Source: Variovorax boronicumulans
GTDB taxonomy: Bacteria; Pseudomonadota; Gammaproteobacteria; Burkholderiales; Burkholderiaceae_C
Length of the DNA: 64,000 nt
NCBI RefSeq assembly: GCF_030812215.1
Contig: NZ_JAUSSG010000009.1
Location: forward strand, 62,001-126,000
Direction of reading: 5' to 3'
Numbering within the stretch: position 1 is the first letter of the stretch; each line of letters begins with the position of its first letter. The position numbers and the translations under genes are program-made. Under the pieces are notes generated by a model that saw only the letters and a program-made list of their open reading frames with translations, was not told the DNA's origin and did not search any database. Below, piece by piece: positions 52,574 through 60,919 of this stretch.

Positions 52574-55209
52574 TACTTGCTCCTGCCCTTGGTTTTCCCC
52601 ATCCAACGCACTCTGTAGACCTCCGGCCCATCGGAGCGCTGCAAATGCGTGACGCCGTCAGTGCCTGTGGCGACGCCGCTCTTCGTTTTCTGATGGCCAG
52701 GAGGAGTGGCAGCCTCGCCATCGCGGGTGAGCTTGAAGAGCTGCTTGGCCGCTGGCGTGTTCTTTTCGTCGAGGTGATGAAAGACCACCTCCTGATCGAA
52801 CGGAGCCTTCACATCCTGGTTCATCATTTCGGCCGTTCGACTGTCCGGCCCCACCAAGCTGTGCGTAGCCGCATGCTCGCGCCACACACCATTGGTGCCA
52901 TGCACGATGCCCGAGGCATCCCATCGGGTGTAGCTACTCCCCCCGTTGATCAGGATCTCTTCTTTTGCGGTGATGCTGATCCTGTTGGCCTCCAGCCTGA
53001 TATCGAGCTTGGCCATGAGCTTGATGCTGTCCTGCAGCGCCACGATGTCGATGCCCGCGGTGGCCGCCGTCAGGCGAATGGCCTTGTAGGCGAAGAGGCG
53101 AACAGCGTCCTTGACGCTGGCCAACAGGCTCTTGCCCGCGCTGATGCTGGTATGGCCGCCACTGCTCAGTGCGGTGTGCGCGACGCTTGCGATGTGCGTC
53201 GTCGTGCCGGCAGTACTGTGAATGCCTGCCGGGCTGGCAAGCACCAGATGGGCTTCGTTGAGTTCCGGGAAGTGGCCCTGCGCCGTGTTGCCGCCCTTGC
53301 CCTTGATCGCGTCGTTGTGCTCCTTCAGAACCTTCGTGACGGCATCCTGATCGCCTGTGTTGTGCGCCTTGGCCTGCTGCGCCATCTCGCTCAGTCCCTC
53401 ATGCAGATCGCGCGCCTGCGTGAGCCTGAAGATGGTCTCGCCCATGTCGGTGATGTGCGCCTGCGCATTGGGCCTGGCCTCCGTGGTGAGCAGCAAACCC
53501 TTGGCGGCGCGGACGGCGCCATGGCCGTCCGTGCGCAGTTCGGCACCCTGGCCCCGGTCATCCTTGCGACCTGCCGTGTCTTCGATGCGCCCGATGTGTC
53601 CGAGGCTCAGACTGCTGCTCAGGTGATCGCTCTTGAGCTGCGCCTGGATCTTGCCGGGATGGTCGTCGAGTTCCAGGTGGTTGCCTCGCGCACCCAGCCC
53701 GCTGCCATCCTCACTCAGTTCGCGGCTGCGAAAGCCCGACAGATTTTTCTGTGCGGGCAGTAGCCTGGGCGGCATGTTCAGCCGGTTGTAGACGCGCCCC
53801 GTGACGATGGGCCGGTCGGGGTCGCCATTCTCGAAGTCGACGATCACCTCCTGACCGATGCGCGGAACCTGCATGCCGCCGAACTGGGAGCCGGCCCAGG
53901 GGGAGGCCACGCGAATCCAGCAGGAGGAGTTCTCGTCCTTGGTGCAGTAGCGGTTCCAGTGGAAGCTGACCTTGATGCGGCCGTACTCGTCGGTCCAGAT
54001 TTCCTGCCCATTCGGGCCGGTGACGATGGCCGTTTGCGGGCCCGTGGTGTGCGGCTTGGGCTGGGTCTGCGGGGAGCGGAAGATCTTGTTGGCGGGCTGA
54101 ACCTCGAAGTCTGTATGGCAAACGTAGTCTTCCTGGCCGCTGGCATGCCCGCTTTCGTGCAGGCGCAGAGTGCTGGCGATGACCAGATACTCCCGGTTCG
54201 CCGCATCCTGCGGATAGTTGACCAGCGAGAAGGTGCACCCCGTCACCACCGCGCGCAGGTTGCCGCTTCCCCGGCCACGGCTACCGGGCGCGCCCGTCGC
54301 TTCCATGCGGGTTCGCGCGAGGTCGTAGCCTTCGCCCGGGTCGCTGTAGTCGCCCGGCCACTTGTAGATCTCCTGCGTGCTGTTGCCCGTGTTGCGCGGC
54401 ATCCGGGAGGTCTGCTGGAGCCTTGCGCGCGGCTGGGTGAAATCGAAATCGTCAGTCACCCATTGGCCCGATTCGAGGTTCTCGATGCTGCAGAAATCGT
54501 TGCAGTATTCCTCGTCGATCTTGTGCCCGGGCGGGTAGTAGCTGATGGCCTGGTAGGCCTCGCTTTCGAACCGCTTGTGGGCCCCGAGGTCGTCCAACAG
54601 CACCAACCTGTGCGCACCTTCCTTGTGCTCGAAGAAATAGTAGATGCCGAATTCCTGCATCAGCCGGGTGATGAACTCGAAGTCCGTCTCGCCGTACTGG
54701 ACCTGAAACACCCGCTGGGGGTAGCGATGGGTGACGCGCCTTTCAGTGGGGAAGCTGTAGTCGGCCAACACCTCCTCGATGATCTCCAGCGGGGTCTTGT
54801 TCTGGAAGATCCTGTAGTCGCTGGTACGTGTGGCAAGGATCAGCCACGGCCGCAGAGTGATTTCGTAGATGCCTCGGCGGCTCTCGTGCTGCACGAACCG
54901 GGCGCTGGTCACCAAGCCGTTGATTTCGCGTGTGCCGGCACCCATGCGGACCGCAAAGCCTTTGCCGTCCAGTTCGATGCAGATGCTGAACTCTTTGCCG
55001 ATCAGTTGCTTGATCGGCACATTGGCGGTTATGTATTCGGTGAGCGCTGGGCTGTCGGGGGTCTGCAGGCGGACGGTGTATTCGAAGAGTTCGCCCAACG
55101 CCTCGCGGCCGTCAAGCGACTTGAACTCCAGCGCGGGGTTGCCCAGCAGGCTGGGCATGGCGGCGCTGCCGACGGAAATGGTCCGCGAAACAGTAAAGAT
55201 GGAAGACAC
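52573..55209 (-). CDS. vgrG: VgrG spike protein with C-terminal extension (TssI)
   Basis: An 878-residue type VI spike starting with GTG (AAGGT upstream). Domains: gp27/gp44-like Rhs/VgrG core (about 20-330, RYPQRVFQVQYGETDFEFITRLMQEFGIYYFFEH), the OB-fold gp5 part near 405-480 (DEYGRIKVSFHW, ASPWAGSQFGGMQVPRIGQEV), DUF2345 (about 520-740), then an extension from about 790 (EVVFHHLDEKNTPAAKQLFKLTRDG to the end) resembling the transthyretin-like adaptor tails that carry effectors in Burkholderiales. It heads the cargo operon with the Tle4-like lipase. No hcp, tss or PAAR gene is near, so it must use an apparatus encoded elsewhere. Confidence 0.93.
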   Translation of the reverse strand: MSSIFTVSRTISVGSAAMPSLLGNPALEFKSLDGREALGELFEYTVRLQTPDSPALTEYITANVPIKQLIGKEFSICIELDGKGFAVRMGAGTREINGLVTSARFVQHESRRGIYEITLRPWLILATRTSDYRIFQNKTPLEIIEEVLADYSFPTERRVTHRYPQRVFQVQYGETDFEFITRLMQEFGIYYFFEHKEGAHRLVLLDDLGAHKRFESEAYQAISYYPPGHKIDEEYCNDFCSIENLESGQWVTDDFDFTQPRARLQQTSRMPRNTGNSTQEIYKWPGDYSDPGEGYDLARTRMEATGAPGSRGRGSGNLRAVVTGCTFSLVNYPQDAANREYLVIASTLRLHESGHASGQEDYVCHTDFEVQPANKIFRSPQTQPKPHTTGPQTAIVTGPNGQEIWTDEYGRIKVSFHWNRYCTKDENSSCWIRVASPWAGSQFGGMQVPRIGQEVIVDFENGDPDRPIVTGRVYNRLNMPPRLLPAQKNLSGFRSRELSEDGSGLGARGNHLELDDHPGKIQAQLKSDHLSSSLSLGHIGRIEDTAGRKDDRGQGAELRTDGHGAVRAAKGLLLTTEARPNAQAHITDMGETIFRLTQARDLHEGLSEMAQQAKAHNTGDQDAVTKVLKEHNDAIKGKGGNTAQGHFPELNEAHLVLASPAGIHSTAGTTTHIASVAHTALSSGGHTSISAGKSLLASVKDAVRLFAYKAIRLTAATAGIDIVALQDSIKLMAKLDIRLEANRISITAKEEILINGGSSYTRWDASGIVHGTNGVWREHAATHSLVGPDSRTAEMMNQDVKAPFDQEVVFHHLDEKNTPAAKQLFKLTRDGEAATPPGHQKTKSGVATGTDGVTHLQRSDGPEVYRVRWMGKTKGRSK

Positions 55210-55406
55210 GCACAGACCTTGACGAGTGATCGTTCAAAAAGTCTGAGGCCTCTATGTCCAGCACCTTTGCAAACAATGGTCGCCCGACCTCCGTCAGCGG
55301 ACAAACCCAAAAAGAGTGCGGAGTAGTTGGCAGAACTTGTTGTGCTGCGAGATATTGACCGACGCATCGCTACAGGCGCCGTGAAGTGGAATCGCGAGTT
55401 CGACAG

Positions 55407-56717
55407 CTAGCCAGCCTCCGGCGCCGGCCGCAGCAACCAGCGCACTTCCTGCGTCTGCTCGCTGTCGGGGTAGCGCGACTCCATCGTGGTGAGGATCGGC
55501 TGCGCCATGTCGGCGCGGCCCAGCCCCTGCACCAACGCGCGCGCCGCGAGCTCATAGGCCTGCGGAATCGTCTCGTTCCCGCGGAAGCGGCGATCGAACC
55601 CCGACAGCAGCGCGAGCGTGGCGTGCGCATCGCCGTTGCGCCATTCGGCCCGTGCCATCGCGATGACCGTGGCCGCATCGTCGAGCGCAAAGGCCTTGTC
55701 CTTCTCGCGGCAGGCCTTGAAGACCTTGAGCGCTTCGGACGAAAGATCGCGCCGCATCAAGAGGGGAATGAAGCGCCTGGCCTGGTCGAGCATCGTGCTC
55801 TGCTTGTCCGGCATCATCGACAGCACGCGGTGGTAGCGGCGCTGCGCGGGCACGTCGTCGATCGCGGCGGTGCGCTGCGCCTCGTAGGCGGTGCCCAGCG
55901 CAGCGGCCAGGTCGCCTTCGGTGATGAACTGCGCCACTTCGGCGTCGATGCGCTGTGCGGCGATCTGCGCGGGCGTGCGGCGGTCCACCGGCATGCCGTC
56001 GCCCACGCCGCCACCGGGCACCACGTCGATGCCGAAGGCGTCGTGGTGCTGGTACATCACGTAGCCCAAGAGGCTCGCCATCACCCAGCCAAAGTAGATG
56101 AACGCGAAGTTGACGATCGGCAGGATGATCCGGCCGTCGAACATCGGCGCCACCATCGAAATCGCGACCTGCGCACCCGTGCTCAGCATGAACAGGAACA
56201 GGCACAGCAGCGCGTACGGCCAGCCGACGGTGCGGATCGCATCCCACACATGCCCCGGGTTCATCGCCTGGAAGAAGCTGCCCGACTGCACCAGCACGAG
56301 CACCGCGGCCGGAAAGCTGAACGACATGACGAAGAGCGCGACGGTGCCCAGCACCGGCTCGTACCACGCAAGCCAGCCGATCAGGAAACCCTGCACCAGC
56401 GAGATGGCGAAGAGCTTCCACGGCAGGTAGGTCCACTCGTCGCTCGATTCGCGCCCGAAGTCGGCCGACTGCCAGATGCCGCGCGCACCCAGCGCAGTGA
56501 TCTTGAAGCCGTAGCGGCTGGCAGCCAGCATGATGCCGACCTCGATGACGATGAACGCCAGCACGTCGGGCAGGAAGAAGATCGCGTCGTAGAGCAGGCT
56601 GCAGAACGACAGCACGAGGCCATAGGCCAGCGGCCGCATCTGGAGCGGAAAGGCGAAGAAGCTGTTGAGGCGGTGCCAGAACGGCGGCGGGGGTGGCAGC
56701 GAATCCTGGACGATCAT
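55407..56717 (-). CDS. Uncharacterised multi-pass membrane protein with helical C-terminus
   Basis: A 436-residue protein with about six membrane segments in the first 230 residues (for example LVLSFCSLLYDAIFFLPDVLAF and LLCLFLFMLSTGAQVAISMV), and a 200-residue soluble alpha-helical tail (from about 235) of TPR-like character with YHRVLSMMPDK and YELAARALVQGLGRADMAQPIL. I recognise no named family with certainty (DUF4013-like topology). Eight bases after the small gene upstream, so they form one unit on the minus strand. Confidence 0.78.
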   Translation of the reverse strand: MIVQDSLPPPPPFWHRLNSFFAFPLQMRPLAYGLVLSFCSLLYDAIFFLPDVLAFIVIEVGIMLAASRYGFKITALGARGIWQSADFGRESSDEWTYLPWKLFAISLVQGFLIGWLAWYEPVLGTVALFVMSFSFPAAVLVLVQSGSFFQAMNPGHVWDAIRTVGWPYALLCLFLFMLSTGAQVAISMVAPMFDGRIILPIVNFAFIYFGWVMASLLGYVMYQHHDAFGIDVVPGGGVGDGMPVDRRTPAQIAAQRIDAEVAQFITEGDLAAALGTAYEAQRTAAIDDVPAQRRYHRVLSMMPDKQSTMLDQARRFIPLLMRRDLSSEALKVFKACREKDKAFALDDAATVIAMARAEWRNGDAHATLALLSGFDRRFRGNETIPQAYELAARALVQGLGRADMAQPILTTMESRYPDSEQTQEVRWLLRPAPEAG

Positions 56718-56725
56718 GGCCGCAC

Positions 56726-57265
56726 CTATTTACGGAAGAAGTCGCTCTGGCTCATGGCGCCGCGCCCCCCCACGCGCACCACGGTGGCTTCGTCGGCATG
56801 CACGAGGCGCACCTGGCCCAGCTCGCGCTCCAGGCGCTGGGTGAAGCTGGTCTTGAACTGGAGGATCGATTCGCCCATCTTGAGCACGCTGGTGCCCTGG
56901 ACGGTGGCACTCTTGCGGTCGGGCGCGAGCTCGACGCTGTCGATGTTGTAGTCGTATTCGATGGCGAGGATGCTGCCGACCTGGTCGCTGATCCCGCGCA
57001 GCTTCTCGAAGGTCCGGTGCTGGGCCTCGCAGGCCTCGTCGCGGTTGTGGGTGGTCTCCACCGTCTTGCCCATCATCGTGGTCTTGCTCTCGATGACGGC
57101 TTTGCGGCTGAGCTGCTTGCACAGCTTGTCGGCGTCATTGGCGGAAATGGCGCGCGCTTCCTTGTAGTAGTAGTCGCGCACCATCGGCTCGTCGAGCTTG
57201 CGGCCGCCGATAAAGAAGTACCACGCGCCCACGCAGAGCACGATGACGATCGCAATTTGCTTCAT
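56726..57265 (-). CDS. Uncharacterised membrane-anchored protein
   Basis: A 179-residue protein with one N-terminal membrane segment (about 3-20, IAIVIVLCVGAWYFFIGG) and a soluble domain, probably periplasmic, with several Tyr, Cys48 and Cys79-type residues (DKLCKQLS, DEACEAQHR). I do not recognise the family. It precedes the multi-pass protein gene in the same unit and is divergent from the ECF sigma gene across 150 bp; a TATACT at 57310-57315 (minus strand) may be its -10 box. Nearby T6SS and sigma genes do not clarify its role. Confidence 0.78.
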   Translation of the reverse strand: MKQIAIVIVLCVGAWYFFIGGRKLDEPMVRDYYYKEARAISANDADKLCKQLSRKAVIESKTTMMGKTVETTHNRDEACEAQHRTFEKLRGISDQVGSILAIEYDYNIDSVELAPDRKSATVQGTSVLKMGESILQFKTSFTQRLERELGQVRLVHADEATVVRVGGRGAMSQSDFFRK

Positions 57266-57433
57266 TCCACCTCCCGCGCGTGCGCGGCCCCGCTCCGATT
57301 TTGCGGGGCAGTATACGTTAACGAATGTTTCCAAAACCGGGGTTTTTCGGGGATCCGGCGACCTGTTGCTTGAATCCGGCAGCCCTGCGGGGCCGTACCT
57401 TGTCCATGCCCAGCGATGCCCGACAATCCGCCG

Positions 57434-58009
57434 ATGACAGCACCCAGCCCCGACGCCGAACTGATGGCGCTGATCGATCGGATCGGCCATCGCGACGAAG
57501 CCGCCCTGCGCCAGCTCTACGACCGCACCGCGCCCAAGCTCATGGGTCTGGCGATGCGCGTGGTCCGGCAGCGCGAATGGGCCGAGGATGTGCTGCAGGA
57601 GGCGTTTCTCACGGTCTGGCGCGTGGCCGGCGACTACCGCGCCACGCTGAGCCCGCCCCTCGCCTGGCTGGGCCTGATCGTGCGAAGCCGCGCGCTCGAC
57701 CTGTTGCGCCGCCGCACCGCCGACCGCGCCCAGCTCACGCAGGAGTTCGACGAGCTGATGGCGGACACCCTGGAATCGGATGCACCCAACCCCGCCGACA
57801 CGGCCGATGCGAGCGAGCAGGCCTGGGCGTTGCACCAGTGCCTGAGTCAACTCGAAGGCAAGCAGCGCGAAGTGGTGAGCCTCGCCTACCTGCGCGAGAT
57901 GAGCCACGGCGAGCTGGCCGAGCAGCTCAAGCTGCCGCTGGGCACGGTCAAGACCTGGATCCGGCGCGGCCTCGAGAAGCTGCGCACCTGCATGGGTCGT
58001 TTTGCGTGA
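57434..58009 (+). CDS. ECF-type RNA polymerase sigma factor
   Basis: A 191-residue ECF sigma factor. Region 2 lies at about 22-90 (RDEAALRQLYDRTAPKLMGLAMR, EDVLQEAFLTVWR, LAWLGLIVRSRALDLLRRR) and region 4 at about 128-182 (LEGKQREVVSLAYLREMSHGELAEQLKLPLGTVKTWIRRGLEKLR). Start at ATG 57434, though ATG 57416 six codons earlier is also possible. The next gene encodes its anti-sigma factor. An imperfect inverted repeat AAAACC-GG-GGTTTT at 57333-57346 lies upstream and could belong to its own promoter. Confidence 0.92.
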   Translation: MTAPSPDAELMALIDRIGHRDEAALRQLYDRTAPKLMGLAMRVVRQREWAEDVLQEAFLTVWRVAGDYRATLSPPLAWLGLIVRSRALDLLRRRTADRAQLTQEFDELMADTLESDAPNPADTADASEQAWALHQCLSQLEGKQREVVSLAYLREMSHGELAEQLKLPLGTVKTWIRRGLEKLRTCMGRFA

Positions 58010-58034
58010 CGACGGTGAAGAAAGCAGCCCCTCC

Positions 58035-58793
58035 ATGAACCTCACCGCCCACCCCGAACTGCTCGAACTGCTGGCCGCGAGCCACGCGCTCGGCACCCTG
58101 CGCGGCGGCGCGCGGCGCCGCTTCGAGGCCCTGGCGCGCGAACAGGCGCCGGTGCGCGCCGCAGCGCTGGTCTGGCAGAGCCGGCTCGCGAGCATGACCG
58201 AGCTGCAGAGCCCGATCGTTCCCGATGCCGCCGTCTGGACCCGCATCCGCAACATCATCGATGCCGAAAAGGCGCAGCACGCCATCGAACGGCAACGCGA
58301 CGAAGCCAATGCCAAGGCTGCGGCCCATCCACAGGGCGGATGGCTGCGCAGCCTCGCGCTCTGGCGCGGCGCCACGGCCGCCGGCGCGCTCGCGACGGTG
58401 CTGGCCGTGGTCGTCGGCATGAACCTGCGCGACCAGCTGAACAACGCGCCGGCCGTGCAGTACGTGGCCGTGCTGTCCGACGACCAGGCCGCCGCCTCGC
58501 TGCTGGTGACCTTCGATCCGAAGAAGAAGCAGCTGGTGCTGCAGCGCGTGGGCAGCTACAGCGAAGGCACCGACAAGTCGCTGCAGCTCTGGGCCCTGCC
58601 GCCCGGCGGCGCGCCACGTTCGCTCGGCGTGCTCGACAACGCACCGGCCCTGCGGCTGGCTGCGTCAGAATCCGATGTGCACCAGGTGCCGACCCTGGCC
58701 GTTACCCTGGAAGCCAAGGGCGGCGTGCCACCGGGCAGCGGTCCGAAGGGTCCCGTCGTGTTCAAGGGCGCCCTGATCGAAAAAACAATCTGA
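58035..58793 (+). CDS. Anti-sigma factor (RskA-like)
   Basis: A 252-residue single-pass membrane protein: a cytoplasmic N-terminal anti-sigma region (1-105, ELLELLAASHALGTLRGGARRRFEALAREQ), one membrane segment (about 118-136, ATAAGALATVLAVVVGMNL) and an extracytoplasmic RskA domain (140-250, LSDDQAAASLLVTFDPKKKQLVLQRVG, LQLWALPPGGAPRSLG). There is no Zn-binding H-x3-C-x2-C set, as for RskA types. It is 25 bases after the sigma gene stop. Signal sensed is unknown. Confidence 0.92.
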   Translation: MNLTAHPELLELLAASHALGTLRGGARRRFEALAREQAPVRAAALVWQSRLASMTELQSPIVPDAAVWTRIRNIIDAEKAQHAIERQRDEANAKAAAHPQGGWLRSLALWRGATAAGALATVLAVVVGMNLRDQLNNAPAVQYVAVLSDDQAAASLLVTFDPKKKQLVLQRVGSYSEGTDKSLQLWALPPGGAPRSLGVLDNAPALRLAASESDVHQVPTLAVTLEAKGGVPPGSGPKGPVVFKGALIEKTI

Positions 58794-58815
58794 TTTGCTT
58801 TCTTCCGTCTTTCCG

Positions 58816-59589
58816 ATGCCTTCGATGAAATCCGCGCTGGCCGCGGCCGCGCTGCTGATGGCGGCGCTTGCCTCCCACGCCCAGACCGCCTCGGCCGCCT
58901 TCCCCTACGAGGCGGACGGCGCCACTGCCGCCGACGCCACCTCCGACTACCTCGCCGCCAAGGCGCGCTGGCACAACGAGCTCGCGGCCTTCGCACGCGC
59001 CGACCAGGAGCGCCTGCCGCCCCCGGGCGGCGTGGTGTTCGTGGGCAGCTCCACCGTGCGCATGTGGACCCGCCTTGCGCAGGACTTTGCCCGCGTGCCC
59101 GGCGGCGTCGTCAACCGCGGCTTCGGCGGCTCGACGCTGGCCGACTGCAGCCTCTTCGCCCGCGAACTGGTGGTGCGCTACAAGCCGCGGCAGGTGATGG
59201 TGTATGCGGGCGACAACGACCTGGCCGAGGGTCGCACGCCGCTGCAGGTGCTCGACAGCTTCGCGCGCTTTGCCAACGCGGTGCGCGCCGAACTCCCGGA
59301 TGCGCGCATCAGCTTCATCTCGGTCAAGCCCAGCCCGTCGCGCGAGCAGCTGATGCCGCAGATCCGCGAGACCAACCACGTGATCTCGGCCTACCTCAAC
59401 CTGCTGCCCAATAGCGAGTTCATCGACATCTACACGCCGATGCTCGGCGCCGATGGCCGGCCGCGGATGGAATTGTTCCGCGGGGACCGGCTGCATATGA
59501 CGGATGAAGGCTATCGGCTGTGGCACTCGGTGATCGCGTCGCACCTGCCGGGGGCGACTCCGCCGCCTGCGCCCTCCAGCCTTCCCTGA
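58816..59589 (+). CDS. Exported SGNH/GDSL hydrolase
   Basis: A 257-residue periplasmic esterase-like protein with a signal peptide (1-27, ending AQTASA or so). Motifs: block I VVFVGSSTVRMW with the nucleophile Ser, block III GDNDLAEG with Asn, and the catalytic Asp-x-x-His as DRLHMTDEGY near the end. It starts 22 bases after the anti-sigma gene in the same direction, so it is likely cotranscribed and may be part of the stress response controlled by the sigma factor. Substrate unknown, perhaps O-acyl groups on glycans. Confidence 0.85.
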   Translation: MPSMKSALAAAALLMAALASHAQTASAAFPYEADGATAADATSDYLAAKARWHNELAAFARADQERLPPPGGVVFVGSSTVRMWTRLAQDFARVPGGVVNRGFGGSTLADCSLFARELVVRYKPRQVMVYAGDNDLAEGRTPLQVLDSFARFANAVRAELPDARISFISVKPSPSREQLMPQIRETNHVISAYLNLLPNSEFIDIYTPMLGADGRPRMELFRGDRLHMTDEGYRLWHSVIASHLPGATPPPAPSSLP

Positions 59590-59595
59590 CCTGCC

Positions 59596-60738
59596 TCAGG
59601 CCTGCGCTGGCGCGGTCGGCATGTCATCCGCCGGCGGCGGCACATCCGCCCCGCGCGTGAACCGCGCCACGAAATACATCCCTGCGAACACCGAGAGCAG
59701 CAGCAGCCCGTCGCCCCACCATGGCCGCGCGGTCTGGCTGTCGCCGTAGAAGGCCAGCACCAGCAGCACCGCCACGAGGTGCGCGCAGAACACGGGCAGC
59801 GAGGCCGACCCCATCGCCTCCAGCCAGTGCAGCCGTGGAATCCGGCGCATCAGCCAGGGGCCGAAACGCACCGCCAGGATGCCCAGCGCCACGAGGTTCA
59901 CGAGACGCAGCGGGCCGAGCTGCCACTTGTCGAACAGCAGGTTCAGCTCCACGTCGCCGCCAAACGGTGCCTGGCCGTTGATGCCGGTGTGGCGCCAGTA
60001 GACCCCGTAGAGCGCGATGCCGGCCGCCAGCACCAGCAGCCACCACGGAAAGCGCAGCGGCCGTGCCTCGGGCCCGTTGCGGGTGGCGCCGATGCACAGC
60101 CCCGCGAACCAGAGGAACTGCCAGGCGTAGGTGTTGAAGGCCCCCATCTCGTGGAACGGCACCGGAATGCGCAGGTAGTGCACGGCGAGGCCGTAGATCC
60201 ATTCGCTGATGCCGAACTGCGCCGCCGCCCACACGGCCACGCTCGCCACCATCACCAGCGTCCAGCCGTGGCGCATGGCAAAAGCCAGCACCCAGGGGCT
60301 CATGAGCATGAAGAAGATGTACATCGGCAGGATGTCGAGCAACGCCGGTTCGTAGATGAGCAGCAGGCCGAAGAAGAAGCCGTCGCGCGGCTCGGCCAGG
60401 TAGTACGACACCAGGTTCTTCACCGCCGGCTGGTCGATGTGCAGCCCGACCGCGGCGATCACGGTGAACAGGAACAGAAGGATCGCCGCCTGGCACAGGT
60501 AGACCTTGACCACGCGCCGCCAGAACGCGACGCGCATCGACTCGACCCCGCGAACGTAGCCGATGCGGCTGTAGACCAGCCCCGCCACGAAGGCCGACAA
60601 CAAGACGAAGCCTTCGGCGGCCGAGACGAAGCCGAAAGGCTGGCCCAGCGGGTCGGTCAGGCGAGTGGGAAGGTGGGTGACGGTCATCAGCACGAGCATC
60701 AGCCCGCGCAAGGCGTCTATTTCCCAGTAGCGTTTCAT
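59596..60738 (-). CDS. opgC: OpgC-like integral membrane acyltransferase
   Basis: A 380-residue, ten-segment protein of the OpgC (MdoC) group, starting MKRYWEIDALRGLMLVLMTVTHLPTRLTDPLGQPFGFVSAAEGFVLLSAFVAG. OpgC of enterics transfers succinyl groups onto osmoregulated periplasmic glucans. The D-A-L-R-G start with conserved Asp and Arg and the following His is the acyltransferase-3-like signature. The window also encodes a glucan synthase of the NdvB type 29 kb away, so this enzyme might decorate its product. Convergent with the SGNH hydrolase gene, divergent from the macroglobulin gene. Confidence 0.85.
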   Translation of the reverse strand: MKRYWEIDALRGLMLVLMTVTHLPTRLTDPLGQPFGFVSAAEGFVLLSAFVAGLVYSRIGYVRGVESMRVAFWRRVVKVYLCQAAILLFLFTVIAAVGLHIDQPAVKNLVSYYLAEPRDGFFFGLLLIYEPALLDILPMYIFFMLMSPWVLAFAMRHGWTLVMVASVAVWAAAQFGISEWIYGLAVHYLRIPVPFHEMGAFNTYAWQFLWFAGLCIGATRNGPEARPLRFPWWLLVLAAGIALYGVYWRHTGINGQAPFGGDVELNLLFDKWQLGPLRLVNLVALGILAVRFGPWLMRRIPRLHWLEAMGSASLPVFCAHLVAVLLVLAFYGDSQTARPWWGDGLLLLSVFAGMYFVARFTRGADVPPPADDMPTAPAQA

Positions 60739-60919
60739 CGGTCGGCGGCGAGGTCTTGGTGGCGGTCTGCGCGGCGCACGCACGACGTGGTGGATTGTAA
60801 GAAGGCTGATGCAAACCGCGCTCGGCCGGGGTGCAGATGCGAACGACATATGACGGTTGGCACTGCCGTACTGACGCGCAAATCGGCTACGCTGCGCGCT
60901 GCCCCAAGGAGGAGATTCC

